Below are positions 53,311 to 62,487 of a DNA stretch of 64,000 bases, piece by piece. The translations under genes and the position numbers were made by a program. Positions within the stretch are counted from its first letter, which is position 1. The number at the start of each line of letters is the position of its first letter. Where the stretch lies: contig NZ_CP102798.1 of NCBI RefSeq assembly GCF_028356935.1, forward strand, positions 744,001-808,000. The letters are read 5' to 3'. The notes under the pieces were generated by a model. That model was not told where the DNA came from and searched no databases. It was given only the letters and a program-made list of their open reading frames with translations. The stretch is from Lysinibacillus sp. OF-1 (GTDB taxonomy: Bacteria > Bacillota > Bacilli > Bacillales_A > Planococcaceae).

Positions 53311-53473
53311 ATAAAGAATATTCCTTGACTACAATACAGTGTAGCAAGGATGAACTTTAGCTACTTTTCTCCAGAAGTTTGCTAGTTCATGATTACGCTC
53401 CTGAAACCCCCCTCATTTTTTGGGAACGTGAAAATCTCAGACGACTCATCTATCATAGGTGAGTCGTTTTTTT
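53311..53473 (+). ncRNA. probable Fur-regulated small RNA, FsrA-like
   Basis: No gene follows the Fur promoter. Instead about 163 nt fold into hairpin 1 (TCCTTG...CAAGGA with CTAC/GTAG, 53322-53350), hairpin 2 (TGAAC...GTTCA, AGC/GCT, ACTT/AAGT, 53351-53389) with loop TTCTCCAG, then an unpaired C-rich stretch GCTCCTGAAACCCCCCTC (53397-53414), and a terminator. CTCC and CCCCCCTC can pair with Shine-Dalgarno sequences, as in FsrA, the iron-sparing RNA of B. subtilis. Identity as fsrA is not proven; the architecture is the evidence. Confidence 0.72.
53441..53473 (+). terminator. terminator of the Fur-regulated RNA
   Basis: ACGACTCATC pairs with GGTGAGTCGT (one T-G pair), then a run of seven T. 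Confidence 0.9.
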
Positions 53474-53479
53474 ATGTTT

Positions 53480-53850
53480 TGAGCATAAAAAACAGTCTGT
53501 GATAGTAACTCAACAAGCTGTCTCTCATTGTTTTTATATAAAAGATACTGCAAAATTAATACTTCAAGCACTAATAAAATATATGAACTAGGTGGTCTAC
53601 TGAGCTCATATAGTTTTAATTTTCAGGTACTATTTGATATTAGTCAAAATTGGATTATTAAAAACCAAAATATAGAGAGCATCGTTTACATATAGATGAT
53701 TCATTTCGAAATTTGTTTATTTTTAGAAAAATATTTTAAGAAAATAGAGTAGTAGATTGAGCTATTGAAGAAGTGATATATTTTCTGAATTTTCGGATAG
53801 GTCAACTCATATACGTTTTATTTAATTTATACTAGCGAACAAAACCTAGG
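53480..53850. other. AT-rich geneless interval
   Basis: No gene, repeat or known RNA is recognised between the small RNA and the sugar-operon promoter region. Confidence 0.4.
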
Positions 53851-53853
53851 GTA

Positions 53854-54003
53854 TTGACATATTAAGTGTTAGAATTATATATTTATTCCAGTTGAATTTT
53901 TGGAATATTCATTACATTTTTTCGCTTTAACTTGTACCTACAACGTGTTGACGTGTAGTGGTGTTGTTATGAATAGTTTAATTTGATTTGTAAACGTTTA
54001 CGA
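53854..54003 (+). promoter_or_regulatory. promoter and cre-like operator of the amino-sugar operon
   Basis: TTGACA (53854-53859) and TTATAT or TATATT about 16-18 bases on form a promoter. TGTAAACGTTTACGA (53989-54003) contains the perfect palindrome GTAAACGTTTAC and matches a CcpA cre site, placed 35 bases before the first start codon, where CcpA would block transcription when glucose is present. Confidence 0.65.
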
Positions 54004-54038
54004 AATACAGGGGAGCAAGGATAAGAGGGGGAATTACA

Positions 54039-55190
54039 ATGAAAAAAATACGAATTGGTGTAATTGGAGCCGGTTTAAGAGGGGGCTTAGCACAATACTG
54101 GCATAAACCTACTGGAGAATCAGAAATAGTAGCATTAGCTGATATCTCTCAAGAACGTTTAGAAAAATTTCAGGAAAAATTCGATACACCATTATTTTTA
54201 ACAAAGGATTATAAGGAATTATTAACAAGAGATGATATCGACGCAATTGCGGTTTTATCACCAGATTATCTGCATGAAGAACATATTATTACTTGCTTAA
54301 GTGCAGGCAAGCATGTATATGCTGAAAAACCATTAGCCATTACTGTGGAAGGGTGCGATCGAATATTAGATGCATGGAAAAAGTCAGGAAAGCATCTAAT
54401 GGTTGGCTTTAATATGCGTTATATGAGTATGTATCAAACGATGAAAGGCTTAATTGACTCAGGAGCTATTGGAGAATTAAAGGCTATATGGGTACGTCAT
54501 TTTGTTGGATTCGGCGGTTACTTCTACTACCACGATTGGCATGGTAATTCAAAAAATACAACATCTCTGCTACTTCAAAAAGGCTCACATGATTTAGATG
54601 TCATTCATTGGATTTCTGGGAAATATGCAACGAAAGTCTCTGCATTTGGTAGCTTAGATTATTATGGTGGAAATCAGCCAAATACGTTAACGTGTCCGAC
54701 ATGTGACCAGAAAAAAACTTGTCCAGAATATGTTGAACATACATTTACGGAATGTGCATTCCGTGAAGAAATTGATGTAGAGGATAATAATATGGTCATT
54801 ATGGAATTGGAAGGTGGCATAAAAGCTTCTTACTTACAATGTCACTTCACACCAGACTATTCACGAAATTATACATTCATAGGTACGAAAGGGCGTATCG
54901 AAAATGATGATATCAATAATAAAATTTATTTAAAAACACGAAAATCAAATTCTTGGGAAGAACTTAGTGATGTTGTTTACGAAATGAAGCCTGAGGAAGG
55001 AAGCCATGGTGGGGCTGATCCAAAAATTGCCCAAGATTTTGTAGAACTCATTCTCTACAATAAAGAACCTTTAACAACGCCATTTGCAGGACGAATGAGT
55101 GTTGCGGTGGGCTGCGCAGCAACAGAGTCTATTCGTAACGGAGGCAAGGTTATGGAGATCATACAGGAATCTACCATTCTGCAACATTGA
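54039..55190 (+). CDS. Gfo/Idh/MocA family oxidoreductase with Cys cluster
   Basis: 383 residues. N-terminal Rossmann fold: IGVIGAGLRGG (residues 5-15), ADISQERL, and AEKPLAI (about 98) with the conserved Lys. C-terminal domain has the HD...HW pattern (KGSHDLDVIHW, about 185-195). An insertion with CPTCDQKKTCPEY and further Cys (about residues 219-245) could bind metal. Family members oxidise sugars or, in GH109, hydrolyse alpha-GalNAc with NAD. ATG 54039 follows AAGAGGGGGA. It leads a transport and amino-sugar operon, so a sugar or glycoside substrate is inferred. Confidence 0.88.
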   Translation: MKKIRIGVIGAGLRGGLAQYWHKPTGESEIVALADISQERLEKFQEKFDTPLFLTKDYKELLTRDDIDAIAVLSPDYLHEEHIITCLSAGKHVYAEKPLAITVEGCDRILDAWKKSGKHLMVGFNMRYMSMYQTMKGLIDSGAIGELKAIWVRHFVGFGGYFYYHDWHGNSKNTTSLLLQKGSHDLDVIHWISGKYATKVSAFGSLDYYGGNQPNTLTCPTCDQKKTCPEYVEHTFTECAFREEIDVEDNNMVIMELEGGIKASYLQCHFTPDYSRNYTFIGTKGRIENDDINNKIYLKTRKSNSWEELSDVVYEMKPEEGSHGGADPKIAQDFVELILYNKEPLTTPFAGRMSVAVGCAATESIRNGGKVMEIIQESTILQH

Positions 55191-55208
55191 TAAATTGGGG
55201 GTGTAATT

Positions 55209-56201
55209 ATGACGCTTTTAGATAAAACAACTGTTGAGGACAAAACATCTAAAACACAACGTTTTTTCAAAAAGCAATCAAAAGTAAAGAAAAATCACTT
55301 GGTAGAGTGGAAAAAATCTATCAAAAAAAATTGGGAGCTTTATTTATTACTAGCTCCTGTCATACTTTACTTTTTGGTTTTTCATTACTATCCACTATAT
55401 GGGGTGCAAATTGCCTTTAAGGATTTCATTGCTACAAAGGGAATTATGGGAAGTCCGTGGGTAGGGTTTAAGCATTTCGAACGTTTTTTTGATAGTTATT
55501 ATTTTTGGCGCTTAATAAAAAATACGATAGGGATTGGTGTATTCACTTTACTTATATCTTTCCCAATACCAATCATTATTGCATTGCTATTAAATGAAGT
55601 GAAAAGTCTCCGTTTTAAAAAATTTGTACAGACAGTTATTTATGCCCCACATTTTCTATCAACAGTAGTCGTTGTGGGTATGCTGTTACTATTCTTAAAG
55701 TCTGATGGGATGATTAATCAAATAATTTTGTTATTTGGGGGTACACCAATTGATTTTATTTCAGAACCAGCATGGTTTAAATCAATATACGTACTATCTG
55801 ATGTTTGGCAAACGATGGGATGGAGCTCCATCATATATATTGCCGCTTTAGCAGCCGTAGATCCAGCACAGCATGAGGCGGCAATGATAGATGGGGCATC
55901 AAAATTCCAAAGAATTATTCATATTAATATTCCTGCGATTATGCCGACTATTGTCATTTTATTTATCTTAAATGTAGGATCTGTCATGGCAATTGGATTT
56001 GAGAAGGTATTTTTAATGCAAAATGATTTAAATATGTCGGCATCGGATGTTATATCAACTTTCGTTTATCGTAGCGGGATTTTAGAAGCACAATATAGCT
56101 TTTCAGCAGCTGTTGGCTTATTCAACTCTATCATTAATTTTATCCTCCTTATTATGGTTAATAAAATAGCTAAAAAAGTGAGTGATACAAGTTTATGGTA
56201 A
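55209..56201 (+). CDS. carbohydrate ABC transporter permease, LplB-type
   Basis: 330-residue CUT1-type permease. A Lys-rich N-terminus (about 50 residues) leads to six membrane helices; the start of the core WELYLLLAPVILYFLVFHYYPLYGVQIAFKDF is typical of LplB/YteP. The EAA loop reads EAAMIDGASKFQRIIHINIPAIMP (about 222-245). ATG 55209 follows TGGGGGTG. Pairs with the next gene. Confidence 0.93.
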   Translation: MTLLDKTTVEDKTSKTQRFFKKQSKVKKNHLVEWKKSIKKNWELYLLLAPVILYFLVFHYYPLYGVQIAFKDFIATKGIMGSPWVGFKHFERFFDSYYFWRLIKNTIGIGVFTLLISFPIPIIIALLLNEVKSLRFKKFVQTVIYAPHFLSTVVVVGMLLLFLKSDGMINQIILLFGGTPIDFISEPAWFKSIYVLSDVWQTMGWSSIIYIAALAAVDPAQHEAAMIDGASKFQRIIHINIPAIMPTIVILFILNVGSVMAIGFEKVFLMQNDLNMSASDVISTFVYRSGILEAQYSFSAAVGLFNSIINFILLIMVNKIAKKVSDTSLW

Positions 56202-56214
56202 AGGAGAGATTGAA

Positions 56215-57093
56215 ATGAAAGAATCAAAGGGCGATCGTGCGTTTACACTCTTTAATTATATTTTTTTAACAATTGTAGCAGTTGTTGTTTTGTATCCACT
56301 TATTTTTGTTTTAAGTGCTTCCCTTAGTAATCCGGAGTACGTAATCTCGGGGGATATATGGCTATGGCCAAAGGAATTTACGGTGGAGGCCTACCAAAAG
56401 GTATTCCAAAATCCAGATATTATGAATGGATTTATCAACACTTTGAAATACACATTCTTTGGAACATTACTAAATATCGTGATGACAATTTGTGCAGCCT
56501 ACCCTCTTTCTCGTAGACATTTAAAAGGAAAAGGCTTTATTATGGCATTTATGGTTTTCACCATGTTTTTCAGTGGAGGACTAATTCCTACATATTTATT
56601 AATTCGTGATTTGGGCATGATTAATACTTTTTGGGTCATGATTATTCCGAACGCGGTAGCTGTATGGAATATCATTATTATGCGGACATTTTTCCAGTCC
56701 ATTCCATATGAGCTAGAGGAATCTGCCATGATTGATGGCGCAGGGAACTTCCGTATTTTGTGGAGTATTGTTCTACCACTATCATTACCAGTTATGGCAG
56801 TCATGGTTTTATTTTACGCTGTAGGACATTGGAACTCTTATTTCCAAGCATTGATTTACTTGCAAGACCAAGATAAGTTTCCACTACAACTTATTCTGAG
56901 GCAAATATTAATTCAAGGACAAGCTGACGATATGATTAAAGCGACGTCAGAAAGCTTTTTAGCTCAAAAACTTAGCGTTGAAGGGTTAAAGTACGCAGTT
57001 TTAATCGTTGCTAACCTACCAATGTTAATGCTTTATCCATTCTTACAAAGATATTTTGTAAAAGGTGTCATGATTGGTTCATTAAAAGGTTAA
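56215..57093 (+). CDS. carbohydrate ABC transporter permease, LplC/YtcP-type
   Basis: 292-residue partner permease: FNYIFLTIVAVVVLYPLIFVLSASLSNP at the start, EAA loop EESAMIDGAGNFRILWSIVLPLSLP (about 172-196), and PFLQRYFVKGVMIGSLKG, the stereotyped C-terminus of this family. ATG 56215 has AAGGAG at 56201-56206. No ATPase gene accompanies the permeases. LplBC-type systems share a general ATPase such as MsmX, encoded elsewhere. Confidence 0.94.
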   Translation: MKESKGDRAFTLFNYIFLTIVAVVVLYPLIFVLSASLSNPEYVISGDIWLWPKEFTVEAYQKVFQNPDIMNGFINTLKYTFFGTLLNIVMTICAAYPLSRRHLKGKGFIMAFMVFTMFFSGGLIPTYLLIRDLGMINTFWVMIIPNAVAVWNIIIMRTFFQSIPYELEESAMIDGAGNFRILWSIVLPLSLPVMAVMVLFYAVGHWNSYFQALIYLQDQDKFPLQLILRQILIQGQADDMIKATSESFLAQKLSVEGLKYAVLIVANLPMLMLYPFLQRYFVKGVMIGSLKG

Positions 57094-57112
57094 AGAATAG
57101 GGGCGATTTTAA

Positions 57113-58729
57113 ATGAAAGTGAAAAAAAAGCGTGTTTACGGTTTAGTAACAAGCCTGATGTTAGCTGCAAGTTTGCTAGGAGCATGTTCAGATAATAAAG
57201 ATAATGGTGGAGAAAAAAGCGGTAATCTAGATCATTTGAATCCAACGGATATGCCTATTACAAAAGAGAAAATTGAAGTAGACGGTTTTGCAGCAAAGTT
57301 TTTTGCATCACAAGATTGGAACAATCTAATGTTATGGGAAGAATACGAGAAAATGTCTAACATCCATATTAATTGGACAACTGTTCAGACTGAAGTATTA
57401 GCGGACAAAAAGAACTTACTTTTAGCTGCTGGAAATTATCCAGAAATATTTTTTGCATCAGCATTTTCAAAAACTGATTTAATCAAGTATGGACAACAAG
57501 GTGTATTCTTACCGTTGAATGATTATATTGATCAATATGCTCCAAATTTTAAAAAACTATTAGAAGAATACCCATCTGTAAAACAAGGTGTGACGATGGC
57601 AGATGGCAATATTTATGGCTTCCCAACAATTTACGATCCGAAGTTTTCATCACTTCGCGTCGGAGCTCCATGGATTAACCAGAAATGGCTTGATAATCTA
57701 GGTTTACAATCACCTGAAACAACAGAAGACTTGTATAACGTGCTGAAAGCATTTAAAGAGAATGATCCTAATGGCAATGGTTTACAAGATGAACAAGGCT
57801 GGGGAACTGGCTATGGTATTGAACAAATTATTTCTTATTTAAGAGGTTCATTTGGCTTGAATAAACAAGGAACGATGAATCTGAATTTAGACTTTAAAAA
57901 AGGAACTGAAGAATTCCGTTTCGTGCCAACGACAGACGAATATAAACAATTACTTGAGTTTTTAAATAAACTTTACAAAGAAGGTTTAATCAATAAAGAT
58001 GTATTTACGACAGAGCCTCAGAAATTTGCGGCAGAAGCAGCTAAAGGGACGTTTGGTATGCTTAGTGAAGTAGACCCGAAAGAGTTATATAAAATAGATG
58101 GTTATACTGGTGCACAAGTTTTAGAAGGACCGAATGGGGATAGACAATTTACTGCGATGACTAATGGTCTTGGTAATTTAGGCATGTTTGTTTTAACAGA
58201 TAAAGCGAAAAATCCTGAAGCGATGGTTCGTTGGATTGATCATTTATATGGTGATGAAGGAGCTAAAATGTTCTTTATGGGCTTTGAAGGTGTCACTTAT
58301 GAAGAAAATGCGGATGGTACTATTCAATATGTAGAAAATATTACGAATAACCCAGATGGCAAAAACTTAGATCAAGCGATAAGTGATTATTTAACATGGC
58401 CAGGCGGCTATTACCCTGGGATTGTAACGAAAAAGTACTTCCAAGGTGCAGAGGCTAAGGAAAATTCTATTAACAATGCTAACCAAGTAATGCCATATGC
58501 ATTGAAAGATGATGAAATTATTCCAGGATTGAATTACACAGTAGAAGAAAATGATCGAGTGTCAGCCGTTTTAACAGACATTCAAACGTATGTAAATGAA
58601 ATGACGGCAAGTTTTATTACAGGTAAAGAAAGCTTCGATAAATGGAATGATTATAAAAAAACAATTGAGAAGATGGGCTTACAAGAATATTTGGAAGTAG
58701 CACAAGGGGCATATGACCGATCAAAATAA
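57113..58729 (+). CDS. carbohydrate ABC transporter substrate-binding lipoprotein, LplA-type
   Basis: 538-residue lipoprotein with lipobox SLLGAC (Cys about residue 25). The mature part starts with DMPITKEKIEVDGFAAKFFASQDWNNLMLWEEYEKMSNIHINW, typical of LplA/YtcQ solute-binding proteins, and contains the Ca-site-like NDPNGNGLQDEQGWG (about 221-235). ATG 57113 follows AGGGGCG. The ligand is probably an oligosaccharide or glycan fragment; operon context points to one with N-acetylgalactosamine or similar. Confidence 0.92.
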   Translation: MKVKKKRVYGLVTSLMLAASLLGACSDNKDNGGEKSGNLDHLNPTDMPITKEKIEVDGFAAKFFASQDWNNLMLWEEYEKMSNIHINWTTVQTEVLADKKNLLLAAGNYPEIFFASAFSKTDLIKYGQQGVFLPLNDYIDQYAPNFKKLLEEYPSVKQGVTMADGNIYGFPTIYDPKFSSLRVGAPWINQKWLDNLGLQSPETTEDLYNVLKAFKENDPNGNGLQDEQGWGTGYGIEQIISYLRGSFGLNKQGTMNLNLDFKKGTEEFRFVPTTDEYKQLLEFLNKLYKEGLINKDVFTTEPQKFAAEAAKGTFGMLSEVDPKELYKIDGYTGAQVLEGPNGDRQFTAMTNGLGNLGMFVLTDKAKNPEAMVRWIDHLYGDEGAKMFFMGFEGVTYEENADGTIQYVENITNNPDGKNLDQAISDYLTWPGGYYPGIVTKKYFQGAEAKENSINNANQVMPYALKDDEIIPGLNYTVEENDRVSAVLTDIQTYVNEMTASFITGKESFDKWNDYKKTIEKMGLQEYLEVAQGAYDRSK

Positions 58730-58769
58730 TTAGATTTAGGATTTCCTTCAAGTTTAATAAGAAGGAGAA

Positions 58770-58816
58770 GGTCACATAAGCTAAATAGTCACTTTTGATT
58801 CCAAGCTTATGTGACC
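58770..58816 (+). other. long perfect hairpin after the binding-protein gene
   Basis: GGTCACATAAGCT (58770-58782) pairs exactly with its complement (58804-58816), loop 21 nt, no T-run. It likely protects the upstream mRNA or partly attenuates transcription, so the binding protein is made in excess over downstream products. Confidence 0.65.
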
Positions 58817-58933
58817 CTCATTCTATAAACCTTCTTTCTAATGACGTGTCTAGTTAGAGAAACCAACTCTTCACACTTAAAATGAAGCATGCACGATATA
58901 TAGTTGTATGTGAATCGTAGGGAGGTAATGTAC

Positions 58934-59599
58934 TTGGAATTTGAAGGGTGGAAAAATAAATTATACTGGATTGTAGAGTGGATCACATTGTTAGCAGTGC
59001 TACAGTTATTATGGACAGGCTTAACTTTGCTTGGACTGGTTTTATTTGGACTATCCCCAGCAACTGTTGCAATGTTTACTACTTTACGTAAAAGATTACT
59101 AGGAGAAGATGACTTAAAAAGATTAGTAAAAATATATTGGAATACATATAAAGTCGAATTTATTCCATCTAATAAAATAGGTATTATCTTACTGGGTTTA
59201 GGCTACTTTTTAATCATTAATTTTCAGATTATTATAACATTTAATGGCATACTTGGTTTATTTTTGCTAACAATGTTCATCACAATTAGTATGCTATTCG
59301 GTATTATTCTAGTGAATATATTTCAACTATATGCCCATTATAATTTACCATCATTACGTTACTTTGCGGCTTCAATCATATTTAGTATTGCGTATCCATT
59401 ACAGATGATTAGCAGCATTATAGGGCTTGCCATACTATATAAAATTTATAGTTGGATTCCTGGCTTATTACCATTCTTCGGTGTTAGCTTAACTGCATTA
59501 TTTTTAACTTGGATGTCATCTCATATATTTAAGAAAGAAATTGAAGCAGAGGAACAAACGAATCTACCACAGTATTCTGGTGGAGGGATAACCTCATGA
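58934..59599 (+). CDS. YesL family (DUF624) membrane protein
   Basis: 221-residue membrane protein of the DUF624/YesL family, nearly always encoded with LplABC-type sugar importers; role unknown. About five hydrophobic helices; LFGLSPATVAMFTTLRKRLLGEDDLKRLVKIYWNTYKVEF (about residues 35-75) is the family core. GGGAGG at 58920-58925 is eight bases before TTG 58934; ATG 58928 is too close to it. Its stop overlaps the nagA start. Confidence 0.85.
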   Translation: MEFEGWKNKLYWIVEWITLLAVLQLLWTGLTLLGLVLFGLSPATVAMFTTLRKRLLGEDDLKRLVKIYWNTYKVEFIPSNKIGIILLGLGYFLIINFQIIITFNGILGLFLLTMFITISMLFGIILVNIFQLYAHYNLPSLRYFAASIIFSIAYPLQMISSIIGLAILYKIYSWIPGLLPFFGVSLTALFLTWMSSHIFKKEIEAEEQTNLPQYSGGGITS

Positions 59600-60774
59600 A
59601 TAAAATATGGATTATTAATGCTAATATCGTTTTGGAAAATCAAATTTTAAATAACGGATTTCTAGAAATGTCGGGAGGGAAAATTACAGTAATTGATCAA
59701 ATGGATAATTGTCCTTCACTAGCTTCGATAGAGAATGTAATAGACTGTCAGCTAAAAGGTTATATAATCCCTGGAATGATCGATATCCATGTACATGGTG
59801 CTTTAGGACATGATTTTATGGATGCTGATCAAATTTGTTATTCGAAAATGGCGAAGTATTTAGCTAGTGAAGGCATAACAGCTTTTTTAGCAACAACGAT
59901 GACAGCTCCTATGTCAGAGATTGAAGCTACTATTGAGGAACTTTCTTCTTATTATAAAAACCAACCTACAGCAGTAGCTGAAATGTTAGGAATTCATTTA
60001 GAAGGTCCATTTATTAATGGGGCAAAAAAAGGAGCCCAACCAGAAGAGTATATCTTAAAGCCAAATGTTCAACAATTTAATGATTTATACGATAAGTCTC
60101 AACAATCCATTCGTCTTGTCACATTTGCACCTGAGGAAGATAGCAATTTCGAATTACTAAAAGAATTGACTAGTAAGGGAATTATTGCATCTATTGGTCA
60201 TTCTGACGCTGACTATCATACGGCAATCCATGCATTAAAAGCTGGTATCACTCATGCAACACATCTATTTAATGGTATGAGTGGACTTCATCATCGTGAT
60301 CCAGGTGTTGTTGGAGCAGTGCTTTTAGCTGAAGATGTGTATGTTGAGGTAATTCCAGATAATATTCATTTCCATAAAGATTTACTACCAATGGTTTACA
60401 AAATGACGGGCTTAGATCGTTTATTAGTCATTACAGATGGTATACGTGCAAAGGGGATGCCAGATGGTATGTATAGTTTAGGTGGAAATGAAGTAGAAGT
60501 AATCAATAATCAATGTATTCAACGTAAAACAGGATCCTTAGCTGGAAGTGTGTTGAATATGAATACAGCAAGGAAAAACATAGAAGAGTGGCTTACACTT
60601 TCAATCGTTGAACAAATGCGTCTTGTTTCTTTGAATCAAGCAGTACATTTAGGGTTCGATAAGCGAAAAGGGTCTATTGCACTAGGAAAAGATGCAGATG
60701 TTGTTTGGTTGAATGAAGAAGGAGAAGTGGAGAAAACTTTTTGCTTAGGGAATCTTGCCTTTGAGAAGGGTTGA
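59596..60774 (+). CDS. nagA: N-acetylglucosamine/galactosamine-6-phosphate deacetylase
   Basis: 392-residue amidohydrolase that removes acetate from GlcNAc-6-P or GalNAc-6-P. Metal site: DIHVHGALGHDFMDA (about residue 60), HLEGPFING (about 134, Glu ligand), GHSDADY (about 200), THLFNGMSGLHHRDPG (about 222) and the catalytic Asp in VITDGIRA (about 278). ATG 59596 overlaps the previous stop. Given tagatose-type enzymes downstream, GalNAc-6-P (AgaA role) is at least as likely as GlcNAc-6-P. Confidence 0.92.
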   Translation: MNKIWIINANIVLENQILNNGFLEMSGGKITVIDQMDNCPSLASIENVIDCQLKGYIIPGMIDIHVHGALGHDFMDADQICYSKMAKYLASEGITAFLATTMTAPMSEIEATIEELSSYYKNQPTAVAEMLGIHLEGPFINGAKKGAQPEEYILKPNVQQFNDLYDKSQQSIRLVTFAPEEDSNFELLKELTSKGIIASIGHSDADYHTAIHALKAGITHATHLFNGMSGLHHRDPGVVGAVLLAEDVYVEVIPDNIHFHKDLLPMVYKMTGLDRLLVITDGIRAKGMPDGMYSLGGNEVEVINNQCIQRKTGSLAGSVLNMNTARKNIEEWLTLSIVEQMRLVSLNQAVHLGFDKRKGSIALGKDADVVWLNEEGEVEKTFCLGNLAFEKG

Positions 60775-60843
60775 TATATCAATAGGCATCTTTTTATATA
60801 GATGGTATATTGATTACAAAACCTAGAGAAGGAAGGAAAAAAG

Positions 60844-61575
60844 ATGCATTTGTTAGATCAATCCAGTGTAATCCCATTGTATCACCAATTGAAACAAATA
60901 TTATTTGCAAAAATACAATCAGGTGAATGGAAGCCAGGAGATAAAATTGACTCAGAAAACCAATTAATGGAAATGTTTCGAGTTAGTCGAAATACAGTAA
61001 AAAAAGCAATTGAGGAATTAGTAAAGGAAGAGAAATTATATCGTATACAAGGGAAAGGGACCTTCGTTTCGAAACCTAGACTTGAACAATCGCTTGGAGG
61101 ATTTTATAGTTTTAGTCGCATGATTCAAGAAAAAGGTTTAAATCCAAGAGATGAAGTGCTAGAAATACAGAAGGTTTATCCCTCAACAAAGGTTAGGTCC
61201 AATTTAGCATTAGAGGAAAATGAGCAAGTAGTAGAAATGAAGCGTTTACGATTTGCAGATAATGAGCCTATTATTTTGGAATCATCATTTTTACCTTTAA
61301 GTATTATTAAGGATAGTGAAATATTAAAAGAAGTAACTACTTCCTCTTTATACAGCTTATTAGAACAACGGTTTAACATTATTGTTGTAAGGGCGAGAGA
61401 AGCTTTTGAACCAGTCCTTATTAATAAAGATGAAGCGCCTTTATTGAAAACAGATGCTGGAAAACCAGCTTTATTACTAGAACGAACTGCGTTTGATACT
61501 TCAGGAAAACCAGTTGAATTCTGTATTTCGATTGTAAGAGGGGATCGTTGCCGATTTTATACAGAATTAAACTAA
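60844..61575 (+). CDS. GntR/HutC-family regulator of amino-sugar use
   Basis: 243 residues: N-terminal winged helix (VIPLYHQLKQILFAKIQSGEWKPGDKI, SENQLMEMFRVSRNTVKKAIEELVKE) and C-terminal UTRA domain (about 90-240), as in NagR/YvoA, DasR and AgaR-like regulators that sense amino-sugar phosphates. ATG 60844 follows GAAGGAAGG. A half-palindrome TGGTATA (60803-60809) upstream and TATACCA (61611-61617) after the gene may be its operators. Confidence 0.92.
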   Translation: MHLLDQSSVIPLYHQLKQILFAKIQSGEWKPGDKIDSENQLMEMFRVSRNTVKKAIEELVKEEKLYRIQGKGTFVSKPRLEQSLGGFYSFSRMIQEKGLNPRDEVLEIQKVYPSTKVRSNLALEENEQVVEMKRLRFADNEPIILESSFLPLSIIKDSEILKEVTTSSLYSLLEQRFNIIVVRAREAFEPVLINKDEAPLLKTDAGKPALLLERTAFDTSGKPVEFCISIVRGDRCRFYTELN

Positions 61576-61644
61576 TTGAGTAATTCCCTCTATTTTTTTA
61601 CGTTATAGATTATACCAACAACCCATTGAGGGAGGAATTCTATT

Positions 61645-62487
61645 ATGCCATTAGTGACAACTAAAGTTATGTTAGAAGATGCTTATAAAAATAATTATGC
61701 AATCGGTGCTTTTGGAGCACATAATTTGGAAATTATAAAAGCAGTAATTGCTGGTGCAGAAAAAGTAGGTGCACCTGTCATTTTGCAAACAACTTCGAGC
61801 ACTTATAAATATGTTGAGATGCCTTATATGATTGCACTTGCAAAAACAGCAGCTGAACAGGCAAAAGTACCGGTGGCATTACATCTGGATCATGGTGAAT
61901 CTTATAAGATTGTTATGGAATGTTTACGGGCAGGCTATACCTCTGTGATGATTGATGGTTCCTCCTTACCTTTTGAGGAAAATATCTTATTAGTAAAAAA
62001 AGTAGTAGAAGCTGCAAATGCGTTAAATGTGCCTGTTGAAGCAGAGCTTGGGACAATTGGTGGTGTCGAAGATCGTTTAAGTGTCCATGAGGATAATGCA
62101 TTTTTTACTGAACCCAAGCAGGCTGAACATTTTGTAAAGGTTACAGGAATCCAGTCATTTGCTCCAGCTTTTGGTACAGCGCATGGTAAGTATAAACAAA
62201 AGCCAAAATTACAATTTGATCTTTTACAAGAAATTCATTGTTCTACAAATGTGCCCTTAGTCATGCACGGAGCATCTGGAGTGCCAGAAGAGGATGTGCG
62301 TAAATCTTTGAATTATGGCATTGCAAAAGTGAATTTTTCTACTGAGCTGAAGGATTTATTTGCTGAGCAATTAAGAGATTATTTTAAGGATAATCCAACT
62401 GAAAATGATCCAAGAAAGTATTTCCTTCCAGCACGTGAATCTTTAATTAAGTTAGTAGAGCAAAAGATTGAGATGTTACAAAAATGA
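61645..62487 (+). CDS. class II aldolase, tagatose-bisphosphate type (GatY/KbaY-like)
   Basis: 280-residue zinc aldolase. HLDHGESYK (about residue 80) gives the catalytic Asp and a Zn His, VEAELGTIGGVED (about 132-144), HGKYKQKPKL (about 180) and MHGASGVPEEDV (about 208) hold the remaining Zn and phosphate-binding residues. Length and the short Zn loop fit tagatose-1,6-bisphosphate (GatY/KbaY) rather than long class IIB fructose-bisphosphate aldolases, though the two cannot be separated by eye. ATG 61645 follows GAGGGAGG. Overlaps the kinase gene by four bases. Confidence 0.88.
   Translation: MPLVTTKVMLEDAYKNNYAIGAFGAHNLEIIKAVIAGAEKVGAPVILQTTSSTYKYVEMPYMIALAKTAAEQAKVPVALHLDHGESYKIVMECLRAGYTSVMIDGSSLPFEENILLVKKVVEAANALNVPVEAELGTIGGVEDRLSVHEDNAFFTEPKQAEHFVKVTGIQSFAPAFGTAHGKYKQKPKLQFDLLQEIHCSTNVPLVMHGASGVPEEDVRKSLNYGIAKVNFSTELKDLFAEQLRDYFKDNPTENDPRKYFLPARESLIKLVEQKIEMLQK

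Noticed and set aside
53349-53384. 11-codon frame within the Fur-regulated RNA
   Set aside because: Start lies inside hairpin 1 with no usable binding site; the region is better explained as structured RNA.
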